Notes: generated from the letters alone by a model not told the origin. DNA of 64,000 nucleotides from Oryzias latipes (GCF_002234675.1 NC_019879.2:16558464-16622463); one strand, 5' to 3'. Shown: positions 47,536 through 59,658, counted from the stretch's first letter. Numbers and translations are program-made.

Positions 47536-50500
47536 GTTTTATTCAGATCATGCCCTTAATGAGATCAGTTGTGTCTAATTTTAGTGATTGTACATGTAAT
47601 TATTTATTTTATTTTATTTTATTTTGATCTTAGTTTTTACTTTTATAAAAAAAAAAAATCAAGTCTTATCTTTATGGGATCCTCCTCATCAGTGACTATG
47701 GTTTCCTAGGGAAAAAGGTCATTGCAGTGGGATCTTGATTGGGTGGAGCCCGTAGTGACACCTCTCTGTTATCATGATCTATTAGTGAGAAAATCGTTTT
47801 CTCACTTCAGTCTTTAGCCAAATTTCATTCTTTCTTCGTTTATGTTTTCTACTCCCATGGAGGTCTGGGGGCATTGTGTTTGTTCTTATATTGTTTCATG
47901 TGAAGGTTTTTGTTTTGATTTTTAAGTTTGAAAGTTATTCTAAGTCTGTAAAGCATGTTGTGTTACAAATGTATGAAAAGTCCCTTATGAAAAAAGTTTA
48001 TTTACTTTTTTTTAACAATGTCTTCAAAGGTTTTTGTATGATTTTGCTGTTAAATGCTACCTAAACCAGCATGTGCTTAAATTAAACTGATTATTTTTTA
48101 GCTCTTTTGAGCCTTTATTAGCATTAGCATTCACCAAATCTTAACGAACATGACAACCACGGATTTAGCATTGCTCGTTTCTGACTCAGGTTTAAGACTT
48201 TGTAAGGCAAAGACAAAAAAAGCCCAACTTGATTGAACGCAATTTGAATTAACTATTGTGTCTTAATGAAGCACTAAATGGGTTCTCTTACCTCATTTGT
48301 GCCTTTAGACTTTGATTTTTTTTCTTTGAGAGACTTTAGAAGAAAATAAAAAGTTAAAAGCTGCAGAAATTCATGTAACATCACACGCAAAACACAAAAA
48401 AGGTATTTAATACTTGATAGTATTGTATAGAAGTTTTAGTTTGTGAAGACTCTTACCATGTGAGCAAATTCTGCCATTAATCCTCCACCTGGAGTGTCTA
48501 CATCTAGCACTTTACTGTCGTCCCTGGTGAACTCAAAAAGACGGGACCTGCACAAAGAATACTATTTACTGACAAAACTCTCAAACAGTTATGACTAAGT
48601 ACCAAAATGGATTCTTATTTCGCTCACCCATTTGTTGTGTTGGGTTCTTCAACATCCCTTATTACATTAAAACATAAGAAAAATGACCTTAATTCAAAAA
48701 AATGTATTTCAAATCTGAAATAAAAATTTGTCAAAGCTCTGAACCAACTGTTCTTTGACCTACCTGGAAAATCCTGGTTTGACTTTAAGCAGGAATTTAA
48801 AGTCAGGTAGGTTGGCCAAGAATCTAAAATTTGAAAATATTTTTTGGTAAAAATCTTAAAAGCAAAAATTAAAGTAGAACAAGTCATCTTTGATGGATCC
48901 CCCTTCATGGCTACTGCACACCTAAACTGGCCTCTGTGATTATTTTTTAACTTTCAGCATTTAAGAAAAAGCTACTTAGCAGCAGTTTTGAGTAACTTTT
49001 CCTCTAAGAACTTGGAAAAACACAAAGAAACTTTCTTGACATGAACTCTACGTACTCCCTTTTCTGGTAGCCATTTCTGATCAGCATAACTTGGTTGCTG
49101 TTCACCCACACAATCCACACAATCCACACAATATTGCTTAATTGTTTGTATTCATGGTGACCAACCGAGGTAACAATTCTGTGTTTTCTCATTTCTCATA
49201 TTAAGAAATTTACCCCTATAACCCTCAAAGCCCAGGGACCTCTGGACTGCTCCTACAACTGATTTCATACTAACAAAAATCAACAAAACCTCTAGTAGAA
49301 GACTTTTATAGTTTCACTGCACCAAACTTTTCAAGGACAGCTGGCTTGAATGCAAAAACATCCAAATTTTCCTTCAGCGCTTGCTAATTTCTACCACTTA
49401 CTTCTTCTTTTTTTCAGGAATATTGCTTTCTGGTCTTCATATTTCTATTTTTCATGTGATCTTGAATAACTGAACTGTCTCATTGGATGTACGCCTCCAA
49501 AGCTCTGTTTTTGGCTTTAGCTTGATGTGGCTTGGTGTGACTCCATTTACACTGCACTTGGGATTTTTATGTTTTCAGGGCCCAAACTGCTGCAAGTTTG
49601 TGTGCTTAAAAACAGAAATAAAAGGGAGACACAAACTAACAGAAATGGCTGCAATCATTGTTTCAAGGAGCCAACGCTAAATAGAGGAGACAAAATTTCA
49701 CCATTTCTACTTATTTAAATACTTTGTATTGCCAAAGCAAAATATTATTTAGACTTAGATTTCCATAACTAAAGCGGAAAATTAGTAGATCTTTTTTCTC
49801 ATCCATCCATCCATCTTCGTCCGCTTATCCGGCACTGGGTCGCAGGGGCAGCAGTCTAAGCAGAAATGCCCAGACTTCCCTAAGACTGGATGCCTGAGCC
49901 ACCTCAACTGGCTCCTTTCAATGTGGAGGAGAAACGGTTCTACACCGAGCTTCTCAGCCCATCTCTAAGGGAGCACCCAGCCACCCTACGGAGGAAGCTC
50001 ATTTCAGCCGCTTGTATTCAGCACCTCTTTCTTTGAGACTCAGACTCAGAATTGAGAGCTTTGCTTTTCGGCTCAGCTCTCTCTTCACCACAACGGACCG
50101 ATACAGCGACCGCATAACTACGGACGCTGCTCCGCCTGTCAATTTCACGCTCCGGTCTTCCCTCACTCATGAATAAGACCCCAAGATATTTAAACTCCTC
50201 CATCTGGAGCAGGAACACTCCACCCACAGAGAGATGGCAAACTTCCTTTCTCCGGTTGAGAACCATGGCCTCAGATTTAGCAGTGCTGACCCTCATCCCA
50301 GCCGCTTCACACTCAGCTGCGAAATGCCCAATGCATGCTGGAGGTCCCGGCTCAATGAAGCCAAGAGGACAACATCATCTCCAAAGAGCAGAGAGGAAAT
50401 CCTGTGATCCCCAAACCAGACCCCCTCCGGCCCCTGGCTGCACCTAGAAATTCTGTCCATAAAAACTATGAACTGGAGAATCAATGATAAAGAGCAGCCC

Positions 50501-53500
50501 TGCCGGAGTCCAACGTACACCGGGAACAGGCCTGACTTACTGCCGGCTATGCGAACCAAGCTCTTACTCCAGTCGAACACCTTCTCCAAATCCACAAAAC
50601 AGATATAAACTGGATAAGCAAACCACCACGAACCCTCCAGCACCTTAAAGAGGGTGTAGAGCTGGACCACTGTTCCACAACCAGGACGGAAACCATACTG
50701 TTGTTCCTGAATCTGAGGTTCGACTATTGGATGGATTCTCTTCTCCAGTACCCTGGCATAGATTTCCCAGGCTGAGGAGTGCAATTCCCCGGTAGTTGGG
50801 ACACACCCTCCGATCCCCTTTTTTAAAGAGGGAAACCACCACCCCTGTCTGCCAGTCCCATACAGTTCTCAAATGCCAGGCGATGCTGCAAATACATGTC
50901 AGCCAAGACACTCCTGCAGCATCCAGAGACTTGAGGTACTCAGGGCAGACTTCATCCACTCCCGGAGCCTTGCCACTGAGGAGCTCGTTCACTAACTCAA
51001 TGACTTACACTTCGGTGATAGACAGCCTTACCACAAAGTCCTCATTCTCTGATATTTTTTCCCCATTTTAACTTGGACACTTTTTTCAAAGGGGAACTGT
51101 CCTAAAAATATGATGAGAGTTGACAGGTGTGAGAAAATAAAATCTGTGGGAAAATAAAGCAGGAGAGTAACTTTCTTACCTAACTGTCACTGTGAAGCGC
51201 ACCCCAAGCTTCAGGATCAGGGGACGAGGTGTTAAATTCTGCATGAAAGGCTGTCTCTCAACCACCAGAGCACTAAAATGGTACATCAAAACACTTGTCA
51301 GCATTAGGCTCACAATGCAAAATTTAAACAATGTTATTTAAATAAATAATTTTGTAAATCTGCCAATGGGGTAAGAAAAATGGTCTTAAAAAAATCTTAT
51401 TTTAAGAAAAAGAATAGTCACCAACTAAAATTATTTTTCTATTGAAAATCTTTTTTTTTAAAGGTTTTTTTCTTGGAAGAAAGAAAATAAGACTCAGATT
51501 CAGTTTGTGCATGTCGCTGATGTTCTGAATTTAATTCAAAGATTTGAACTTTGTCTCACTTTTCGATAAGTCTCGTTATCAGCAGCAGAGTAAATTTCTC
51601 GATCTCTGCAACTGAAGCAGAGAAGCTGGAGGTGTCATTGTTGCTGTATGTGTTGCTCTGCTCCTGCAGTTTTTGTAGCAGCTCACGGACTCTGAGGAGG
51701 ACCTCAGCAACATTCGTAAACCTAAAGAAAAGGACAAGAGCAGACACATATCTGACTGTGTATTATGAATGCTGCAACTAATCAAATTATTCATCCCTTT
51801 TACAAAAAAATTCTTAAAGATACCAATCGTTACCAATTCTGCAGAAGCTCCAGGGAGGTGTCAGTCGGACATCCAATGCATGCAAGCTGATTCCTACGCT
51901 TCCACTCAGGCAGCTCTTCTTCGAGGAGCGTTTCCTCTATTTTAGAAGTCTGGTTTAAAATGCTTACAAGCTGTTCCAGCACAAACTGCAACAACAAAAG
52001 AAAATTCATGAACCTTTCCATGTTAATTTTACACCATTACAATCAGATGTTATCATTTGATTCATGCAATTTGAGTCCATTTTTGTAGGATTTTATTTGC
52101 TAAATCTTAAGAAAGGCATGCCTGAGCCACCTCAACTGGCTCCCTTCAATGTGGAGAAGAAGCAGTTATGCTCCGAGCACTCCGCGGGTGACTGAGATTC
52201 ACCTATCTCCAAGAAGGAGATATCCTATCCTATCTATGTAGAATCCTATCTATGTAGAAAGCTCATTTCAGCCGCTTGTATTCGGGACCTCGTTCTTTCG
52301 GTCACGACCCAGAGCTCGTGACCATATTGTATATATTGACCGGTTTGGAACGAAGATCGACCAGTAAATTGAGAGCTTTGCTTTTTGGCTCAGCTCTCTT
52401 CACCACAACAGACCAATACAGCGACCGCATTACTGCGGAGGCTGCTGCGATCTGCCTGTCAATCTCACGCTCCGGTCTCCCAGCCGCTTCACACTCAGCT
52501 GCAAACTGCCCAAATGCACGCTGGTGGTCCCGAAGCCAACAAGACAACATCATCTGCAAAGAGCAGATAGGAAATCCTGTGGTCCCCAAACCAGACCCCC
52601 TCCGGCCCCTGGCTGTGTCTAGAAATTCTGTCCATAAAAACTATGAACAGAACCGGTGATAAACAGGTCTGACTCACTATGCGAACTAAGATCTTGCTCC
52701 GGTCATACCGGACAGCCCTCAGTCAGGTTCCCCGGACCACATACTCCCAGAGCACCCTTCACAGGACACCACGGGGGCACGGTCGAATGCCCTCTCCAAA
52801 TCAACGAAACACATATGAACTGGAGGAGCAAACTCCCACGAACTATTCCCACTCAACTATCGGACGGACTCTCCTCTCCTCTCCAGGACCCTGACATAGA
52901 CTTTCCCAGTTGAGGAGAGTGATTCCAGGTAGTTGGAACACACCCTCTGAGGTCACCCTTCCTAAAAAGAGGAACCACCACCCCTGTCAGGCTGAGTCAT
53001 ATCAAGACCATAAATTGGATCCCAGATCGCAGTTCCCCCAGGGTATGTGTCAAATGAAGAGAACAGCTAATGGAACTTTAACTTAAAAATACTGCAGAGA
53101 AAAGTGATAGGATAAATTATATCTTTCAAATGACATTGGATAAAAACATTCATATCCTGAATTTTTTATTTAAATATTGCACTATTAAATATTATATGGG
53201 GTGTCGTTTGTAAAGCTGCACAGTTAAGCAGAGGAAAATGTTTAAAAAAAAACCTTGATAATTGGTCATGGACTCTTTGAGGAGTTTAACATGAAAGAAG
53301 AGCGCCATCTTATGGAAAGAACTTGATATTGTCACATGCAGTCTTAAAGCACTTTTGTCCAGTTCCTGCTACTTTCAGTTTGGCTCAGTGAATATTATTC
53401 AAAAGCCCTTACCTGCTTTCTCTGATGTATAATGGCAGTCTGCTTCACACATTCCTGCTCCACCACAGCCCTAGACTGAGCCAGTCCTGTGTTCTGCTCA

Positions 53501-54468
53501 ACTGGTAAAAACAAATAAAGCAAATTGATCAAACTATATTTTTTTATTTTGCTCTAACTGTTTCTTGTTTTCTGATTTTTCTTTCCTTACCTTTACTTGG
53601 CCATGTCTTTTGTATGAAGTCAAGCTTTTCATTCAGGCTCTCCAGGATCTTTGTTTGTTTCTTTACTTCCTGATGTTCAAGACAAGCAATAAAAAGTTGA
53701 GATCTGCTTTCCTTAAAGACCCCCTCTGATGAAAATTGTGTTTTTGGTGTTTTTTTAAATTATTTTTCTGATGATGGGGTAAAGAAAACTTTAAAATAGA
53801 TCAAAAGATGATCTGAGTGGGACTTTAAGACTGGAATTCTATCTATTGTCCAAAAAATTTACCAAGACTCTTTGTTTCAGGTCAGTTATCTGGTTATCCA
53901 GCTCTTTCCACTTTAGCTGCATTCCTGGATTACTACAACCCTAAATGGATGAAACAGTAATGTTACAAGAGTTGGTAATGTGTGTTTTCATTGCTTTCTG
54001 CTGCACATATACAGCATCCTACCTCTGTTGAATTGGCTGATGCCAGAATTTTCCTTTCCTCTTTTAAGCATTCAGAAAGAATCATAGCCATCTTCAATGG
54101 CTCATTTTGAAAATGCATCTAAACAAATGCAGACACAAAGTGAGGAGACAGCATGATGTAACCATTGTAAATGGAAATGTAAAGAATATATTGTCTTCCC
54201 TACCAGCAGGTAGTTATTCATCCATAAAAAATCTGGTCCTTGCAGGAGGATTTTCCCTTTAAGCAAGATGTTCCACTGTTCCTCCGAATGCTTCAGGAGA
54301 GCATGTAGGCACATGACAGCTTTGCTCTCATCCACGGCTGCTGAGTCCCTACACAACAAACCATCGAAAATCATTATTTTACATTTTGCTAAAAATCTAA
54401 GCAGTTGACAGAAAGCTTATTATTAAAGCTTATTCATAATCATCAACAACAACAACAACAACAACAAC

Positions 54469-54509
<41 letters not shown>

Positions 54510-54962
54510 TAATAATAATAATAATAATAATAATAGCATTGTCTTGGAGGGGAAAAAAGATACTTTTCATACTTTCATACTTTTTTACGATCTTAGTTTC
54601 ACCAATTCTGTTTCAACACCAGGAAAAACCACAGTAATGCGGACAGAAACTGGATCAAAAATAGTTTCCATTGCCATACTTTCCTTTTTAAGTAGTCTAG
54701 ATATTTTACTTAAAATAAAAATAAAGTGTAGTGTTGTGCCTTGTGATTTAAAAACTAAATAGCAGTCTTAGTTCCAATATGTTAAAAAAGTAAAGATGGC
54801 TGGATAGTTTTCCAACTTGGTAGACGGATCTTACCAGTCCTGGCTCTCGATGCAGGCGCTCAGCCAGTGGCGGATCTCCCGGGGAAACTTGCCCTCATAC
54901 AGCTGACTGACCGAGCTCTGCAGCGCGAAGTCCAGCCGCAGCAGCTCCTGCCACTGCGCCAT
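43128..54962 (-). CDS. stat1: STAT transcription factor, closest to STAT1
   Basis: Twenty-two exons in transcription order: 54962-54835, 54348-54204, 54118-54023, 53940-53863, 53669-53591, 53501-53413, 51985-51834, 51721-51560, 51272-51180, 48823-48764, 48657-48628, 48547-48457, 48333-48292, 47231-47148, 47039-46938, 46829-46694, 45220-45180, 44814-44738, 44634-44495, 43927-43594, 43514-43457 and 43244-43128. They join in frame to 777 residues. Signatures: N-domain MAQWQELL, coiled-coil [14 protein letters not shown]-binding ALVVERQPF and [14 protein letters not shown], linker, and SH2 [10 protein letters not shown] with Arg588 for phosphotyrosine. Tyr710 in [12 protein letters not shown] matches the JAK-phosphorylated tyrosine of STAT1. 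Tail-to-tail placement with gls equals the human GLS-STAT1 order. The protein is divergent, and its acidic C-terminus ([20 protein letters not shown]) is not the mammalian STAT1 one, so another STAT1/STAT4-clade paralogue is possible. Its expected role is cytokine/interferon signalling to the nucleus. Confidence 0.88.
45603..46163. mobile_element. Probable MITE in a STAT intron
   Basis: The left end CTGAAGCTACAGACACACCG and the reverse complement of the right end, CTAAAGCTGCATTACCAG, form imperfect terminal inverted repeats about 560 bp apart. No ORF for a transposase and no certain target duplication. Confidence 0.45.
47501..47535. repeat. (ATT)n microsatellite
   Basis: About eleven ATT/TTA units in the STAT intron between exons 13 and 14. 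Confidence 0.9.
49795..51062 (-). pseudogene. RTE-like LINE, 5'-truncated and broken, copy A
   Basis: On the minus strand the reverse transcriptase is readable in pieces: [88 protein letters not shown] and [11 protein letters not shown]. The catalytic box reads FGDD instead of FADD, and several frameshifts break the ORF. The 3' end carries GTCCGCTTATCC (in plus-strand orientation) and a CATCCATCCATC tail, as expected for target-primed insertion. It sits in the intron between STAT exons 9 and 10, in STAT orientation. Confidence 0.8.
52108..53045 (-). pseudogene. RTE-like LINE, rearranged copy B
   Basis: Same family as 49795-51062: minus-strand [20 protein letters not shown] and [11 protein letters not shown] (catalytic FADD kept), [20 protein letters not shown] and REVFAR-less tail sequence. 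The 3' microsatellite tail is lost, and some blocks are out of normal order or collapsed. It lies in the intron between STAT exons 6 and 7, same orientation as copy A. Confidence 0.72.
54442..54537. repeat. (CAA)n/(TAA)n compound microsatellite
   Basis: A run of CAA units passes into TAA units with small interruptions, about 95 bp, in STAT intron 1. Confidence 0.95.
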
Positions 54963-55435
54963 CACCTACTGTTGTTCCCAGAGGGTTTGTCAGTTTAATT
55001 CTTACTTATAAAAATGATTATAACAATAAGGAGGAATCCAAAGAACCGATTTGAATATTTGAATAACTACACAATAGTCATTCAAATAATAATAATAATA
55101 AAAGAAAAACTAAACTAACAAACTAACATATTGTCTTGCTCTTTGAATCAAGACTCCCACTGTTTCTGGAACTTCAGGTTCAACATGACCTGGAAAGGAG
55201 GGGTGGAGCCGTCAAAAATCAACGCCCACTACACCACGTGATTCTCCGTAATCGGCATGACTCAGTCAATCAAGCTAACAAGTTACTCTGCCGTTCCTGC
55301 TTTCAAAATAAAGCCTACATTTCACCTTGTATTTTTCAATAATTCAATTTATAAATTTTTTTTAAATAACACTTTAATTTTATAACTTTTTAATTCAATA
55401 CAAAAATGTAAATGTCTCAATGTAAAATGTTTAAC
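54963..55435 (-). promoter_or_regulatory. Upstream region of the STAT gene
   Basis: The 470 bp before the STAT start codon should hold its 5' UTR and core promoter. I see no TATA box at a convincing distance. A TTCTGGAA at about 55164 has only a 2-base spacer and is not a consensus GAS site, and no clean ISRE was found. The label rests on position alone. Confidence 0.35.
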
Positions 55436-55439
55436 TTAA

Positions 55440-56951
55440 CCCTTATGTGGTGTTCGGGTCTGTGGGACCCGTTTTCATTTTTTATCAAAAGAAAAATGAT
55501 ACAATTAATTAATTTTTCAAACTCAGACTCACTGACCTTGGCTCATTTTCTGTGAAGAACATATATCAGAATACATTTTTAATGACCACACACCGTATAC
55601 CCCCCCAACACATTTCTATTACATATAAGATGTTCGGGTCCACTGGACCCGGGGCTAATAGAAGTGTGGAAATTGATGTTTTATGTACCTACACTCTGTC
55701 CTCCACCTGTCTGGGCCTGCTGTGTGTGTGTGGGTGTGTGTGACCAGTGAGAAAGAGAGAGAGAGAGTGGCAGAGAGAGAAAGTTTCACTGTAAATGTGA
55801 GTTCTGTTTCTACACCTGCGGTTCCCGCACAAGGTTGCAACATTGTTAAAATAATTCAAGCAACAACTCTGTTTGCTCTCGTTCTCCCGCACATTTGACA
55901 TTTAACCATTTGACTTTCTTGCGGGAATCTTTAATATCTCGCTCTTTATCTGCTACAAATTGGAGGCGGGACACGTTAAAAATAGCTTTGCCAGTGTGGT
56001 TTCTTATCAGAACTGATCAAAATGGCCAAAAGACTTTCTGCGCAGAGGGCCCTGGAATTGATTTTAGAAGAGAGAGACGTTTTTGATGATGATGTAGAGG
56101 GAGACGATTCAGAAGAGGAGGTTTCAGAATTATAGGCTCACATTTCTGAAAGTTCAGAGTCTGACAGTGACTCATGATCGCCCATGATCGTAAGATTGCA
56201 TGATCGTAAGATTGCAGGTTCAATTCCCGCCTTGCACGCCCATGAATCGAAATGTCCTTGGGCAAGACACTGAACCCCACCTTGCCTCTGGTGGTAGGCG
56301 GGCGCCTGTGTTTGGCAGCGGAACTGCCACCAGTGTGTGAATGTGTGTGTGACTGGGTGAATGGGTCTGTGACTGTAAAGCCCTCTGTCCTTGTTGGAAG
56401 AAAGGCGCTATATAAGTATACGCCATTTACCATTTACCATTTAGATTGAGCATCAGCCAGTTCCAAAACGAAGCCATCAGCACCCAGCCACAGGACCAGG
56501 CCGTCAGCAGCCAGGACCATGTGTTGTATAGGCTAGTGGCTAGAAGGCCATGTGTTCAATGGGGCTGATGTGTTGTCTTGACTAATAGGTTTACTCTATG
56601 TGTTCAGCTTGTGTTGTACAGCTGAGTGGGTTCAGTTTCTGTGTTCAAATAAATAAAAGTCAGTAGTTTTGAAAACCCTTGCTTCACTTGAAAATTTGTT
56701 TCCACTCATATCTTGATTTTAATTGATTTTCTTTATCACGTTTTAAATAATGAGTTATGAATGTGATCTAACAAAGGTAAAGGGCAAAAATTAACCAAAT
56801 ATACTGATTGTAAATGGATAAGGTAAACATCTGTCGAGTATTTTAACATCAAAGTGTTTGATTGTGAGGCATTAAAAACCACAACATGCAACGGGTCCAC
56901 CAGACCCACGAACACTGGCTGAGTAACAACAATATGAACACCACACAAGGG
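55440..56951 (+). mobile_element. piggyBac-type transposon, internally deleted, TTAA-flanked
   Basis: The ends CCCTTATGTGGTGTTC and, in reverse complement, CCCTTGTGTGGTGTTC are inverted repeats, exactly flanked by TTAA (55436-55439 and 56952-56955). Inner GGGTCTGTGGGACCCG and GGTCCACCAGACCC add subterminal symmetry. At 56022 a reading frame begins MAKRLSAQRALELILEER and runs into an acidic DDDVEGDDSEEEV stretch typical of piggyBac transposase N-termini, then stops. Most of the transposase is missing. A SINE sits at 56178-56445. An AATAAA near 56649 may be the old transposase polyA signal. Confidence 0.85.
56178..56445 (+). mobile_element. tRNA-derived SINE nested in the piggyBac element
   Basis: Box B GGTTCAATTCC is kept (56217-56227), while the box A head is lost and replaced by a short duplicated GATCGTAAGATTGCA unit. 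The body matches the SINE at 33852-34060. It ends with GGCGCTATATAAG and a CATTTAC tandem tail. The insertion follows the broken transposase start. Confidence 0.85.
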
Positions 56952-56955
56952 TTAA

Positions 56956-57734
56956 TTGGTGGGATGATCAGAGGACCTCCTGCACACCTGTGTTATCTTG
57001 AAGACCCGCTCCAATGAGAATTGTACAAAAAATGCTGTTTGAAAAAGCCTGTAGTCTTTGTGTAGAAAACACAACCACCAGGCCACGAGCTCCCTGCTCC
57101 ACTCCATTCCGATGCATACACCTGCAGATAAATAGATCAGAGTCTGTCTTTGTTTTCTTTGTATGAGCTAGTATTTGGCTCAAAACTGCACGCCTGGACA
57201 GCTGCAAGATTGCTCACTAATGTTTGGTTGGGGTTGTGAGGGGCTGAAAACTAGCGGTAGAGCATGTAGACAAAGGGACGATGACAAGTGTAGGGAGGCT
57301 ACACTGTGCCAACAGTCCTGCCCACAATTTAGAGGTGAATTATTGATGAACTCCTGCTGCTCTGCAGAAACGACATCCTAGAAAACAACACAGGCTTTTT
57401 GATTTAGCCTAAAAACGACACCATCACAATCAAAAGAGAGCTGGCAATGCTTCAAATAGATAAAGAATCTGAGTCTGAGAACCAAAGATGAAAAATGTTT
57501 CCTTTCCTGTTCTTTAAGAATCATAAGTTCTCCTGTAGTAAAAAATGGCTTAGTTGTTTATCCATGAGATCAAAAGTATACACAAACTTAGTCATCCCAT
57601 GCTTTCAAAGTAAGAAACATTTTCTCAAAAGGAGAAAAACTGTATAGATGTGATGTAACTAGCACTCGTAAAAATTTTTGCTATTCAATACACAGCTCTG
57701 CTTTAAATCCCTATTAAATCTTCAATTTGAAAAA
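56956..57734. other. Intergenic DNA without recognised gene
   Basis: Short ORFs on both strands, including a cysteine-rich 68-codon one at 57175-57381, have no domain or splice context that I can support. Confidence 0.35.
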
Positions 57735-58106
57735 TCAAAGTTTCTTGAAGGCAGCCAAATAAATGTAGCTATTTCTATAAATGTGACCGTACATAGCATC
57801 AGTGTCTAGAAAGCCATCTTCCAAACTCAGCTTCTGGAAGAATTGTCGTGTGTTGGTTGTTGCCAGGTCTTTCAACTGGAGTTCAGACATTGCTTGGGTT
57901 GGGAGCGTTGGGCGCTTCTCTGGAGATTCATCTCCCACTGAGGCATGAAGTGAGGTGAGGATTAGCCTCGTTTCCTCCACTGTGATGAGGGGATCAAAAA
58001 GTGCTGGAGCAACAAACTCCTGTGAGAGATACCACAGATGCCCTTTGAACTTCTTTAGGGCTGCCGTAGCTAAGTTCAAGCCATATGGGGTGTAGGGGTA
58101 GGCTGT
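57735..58106 (-). CDS. Exon-like ORF of unknown family, possibly a terminal exon
   Basis: On the minus strand a TTACAG acceptor near 58107 opens a frame that reads AYPYTPYGLNLATAALKKFK, then GHLWYLSQEFVAPALFDPLI, and stops at 57735 after about 124 codons. The frame is uninterrupted and has a protein-like composition. Similar HLWYLS-xE motifs occur, as far as I recall, in multi-copy transposon-associated proteins of fish, but I cannot name the family. Upstream exons would lie at higher coordinates, where an L2-like LINE is now inserted. Confidence 0.4.
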   Translation of the reverse strand, partial: TAYPYTPYGLNLATAALKKFKGHLWYLSQEFVAPALFDPLITVEETRLILTSLHASVGDESPEKRPTLPTQAMSELQLKDLATTNTRQFFQKLSLEDGFLDTDAMYGHIYRNSYIYLAAFKKL

Positions 58107-58427
58107 AATTGTGATGAGAGAAGACTAAACTTCAGTCTCATTGAGGGATGGGTAAATGTTGTTGGAATTGGAAAAAACATTTACAAGGAGAGTTTTTTCA
58201 GCTATTCCAACAAACTTAAGGGCTTGGAGCTGAAAAAATATTAATTTGAAAATGTAGCCCTCTGGAAGGACCACCCTACTGTACATATTTTATTTCTATA
58301 TTGGGATTTTGATCTCTTGATCAACAGGTTATTGGATGAAGACAGTCAAACCACAGTACAAAAGTCTGGTCTTCTACATCTTTTAGCCTAAATAAAAATA
58401 GCAATTTTTTTTTCTGCGAATGGTGAG

Positions 58428-59658
58428 ATGGCTAGCTTAAATTGCACCTGTAACCAAACAAACCTAACTATTGCAAAGCTAAAGGAACAAATACATAAAC
58501 TAACTGCAGAGCTAAAAGTAAAGGAAACACTCCTTGAAAGCGCTTTTGGAGTAGCTTCCAAACAGTCGAGAGTGATCCTTGAACTGTCGGCTGCCCAGGA
58601 CACTCTTCCTATGGACTCTGCAGAATGTGCTCGGCCTTTTTCCTGCTCCACACCAAGGAATCATCCATCCTGGACTGAAGTGGTTGTCAGAGGCACAAGG
58701 AGATCCCAGATAAGGCAGACATCGCCTCCCCATCTTGCATTGTCCAACCAGTTTGATGTGCTGGCGGAAGACGAGGCGGCCATCTCTACTCCTGGGGGGC
58801 CTGGTGTGCAACATGATCCATCTCCCCCTACGTTGGTACTGACGTCGGCCCCCCTTAATGGTGCAAAGAGCAATGATAATGGGGGGCCAAAGACAGCTGC
58901 TCCATCCACCTCTTCCAGTGCCAGGATGAGGGAACAATCCACAAAAACATCCCAGACATCAAGTGGTGACACTGCCCCTGCCCACCGGAGGATCAAGCTC
59001 CTTCAGGATGCGGTGGCCAGGCGGTCTGTTGGCCTCCGGGACCAGCCACCATTGGTCCAGCCCGGAACTGTGCCCCCAGCCCCAGGAGCAAAAGCAAAGG
59101 ACCAGGAGGGAGTGACTGCTCCGGCTGAGGCTCGTTCCTCTCACCCCCAACCACTATTCCCCCAACCACCCTGATTGTTGGTGACTCTATAATCAGGAAT
59201 ATAAGGTACATCAATGCCATTACCAGATGCTTCCCTGGGGCCAAGGTGAAGGATCTTCTTCAAGAGCTTCCTGATGTTCTGTTTTCCCTCCCAACCAGTG
59301 TCATTCGGATTATAGTTCACATTGGAACCAATGACACAACACTCCAACAATCCGAAATCACAAAAGGGAATTTAGGGAACTTTTCACTCTTTTATCCAAT
59401 ACTGGGAAATATGTTTTTATTTCCGGACCTATTCCCACACTTACTAGAGGATCTACACGTTTTAGCAGGATCCTCTCCCTCCACACCTGGCTGCTGTCCA
59501 CCTCCCATACGCACAGGTTTGGTTTTATTGACAATTTTAACCTTTTCTGGAATCGCCCCTCTTTTTACAGACCAGATGGACTTCACCCTAGTCTACTTGG
59601 TAACAGTATTTTAACAGCTAACATTCAACATACTGTTCATTGTTTGAAAGAGGATTGA
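58428..59658 (+). pseudogene. LINE ORF1: coiled coil plus SGNH-esterase-like domain, two frameshifts
   Basis: The start codon at 58428 opens MASLNCTCNQTNLTIAKLKE and a heptad-like helix (IHKLTAELKVKETL), then a basic, proline/serine-rich linker. After a shift near 59170 the frame reads TLIVGDSIIRNI (block I Gly-Asp-Ser) and IVHIGTNDTT. After a second shift near 59370 it reads FISGPIPTL and RPDGLHPSLLGN (the Asp-x-x-His block). This GDS/GTND/DxLHP set is an SGNH hydrolase fold, known in ORF1 of CR1/L2-type LINEs. Its role there is thought to be in lipid or nucleic-acid contact and is not settled. The two shifts make the copy non-functional. Confidence 0.8.

Noticed and set aside
50169-50447. 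Plus-strand ORFs over the LINE copy in the STAT intron
   Set aside because: They are antisense to the recognisable reverse transcriptase on the minus strand.
55158-55170. GAS-like site upstream of the STAT gene
   Set aside because: TTCTGGAA has a 2-base spacer, while a STAT1 GAS needs 3. One such site is expected by chance.
57175-57381. Small cysteine-rich secreted peptide
   Set aside because: No signal peptide, and the cysteine spacing fits no family I know. Probably chance.
58512-58937. 141-codon minus-strand ORF opposite the LINE ORF1
   Set aside because: It is an antisense shadow of a GC-rich coding stretch. The plus strand carries the recognisable ORF1.
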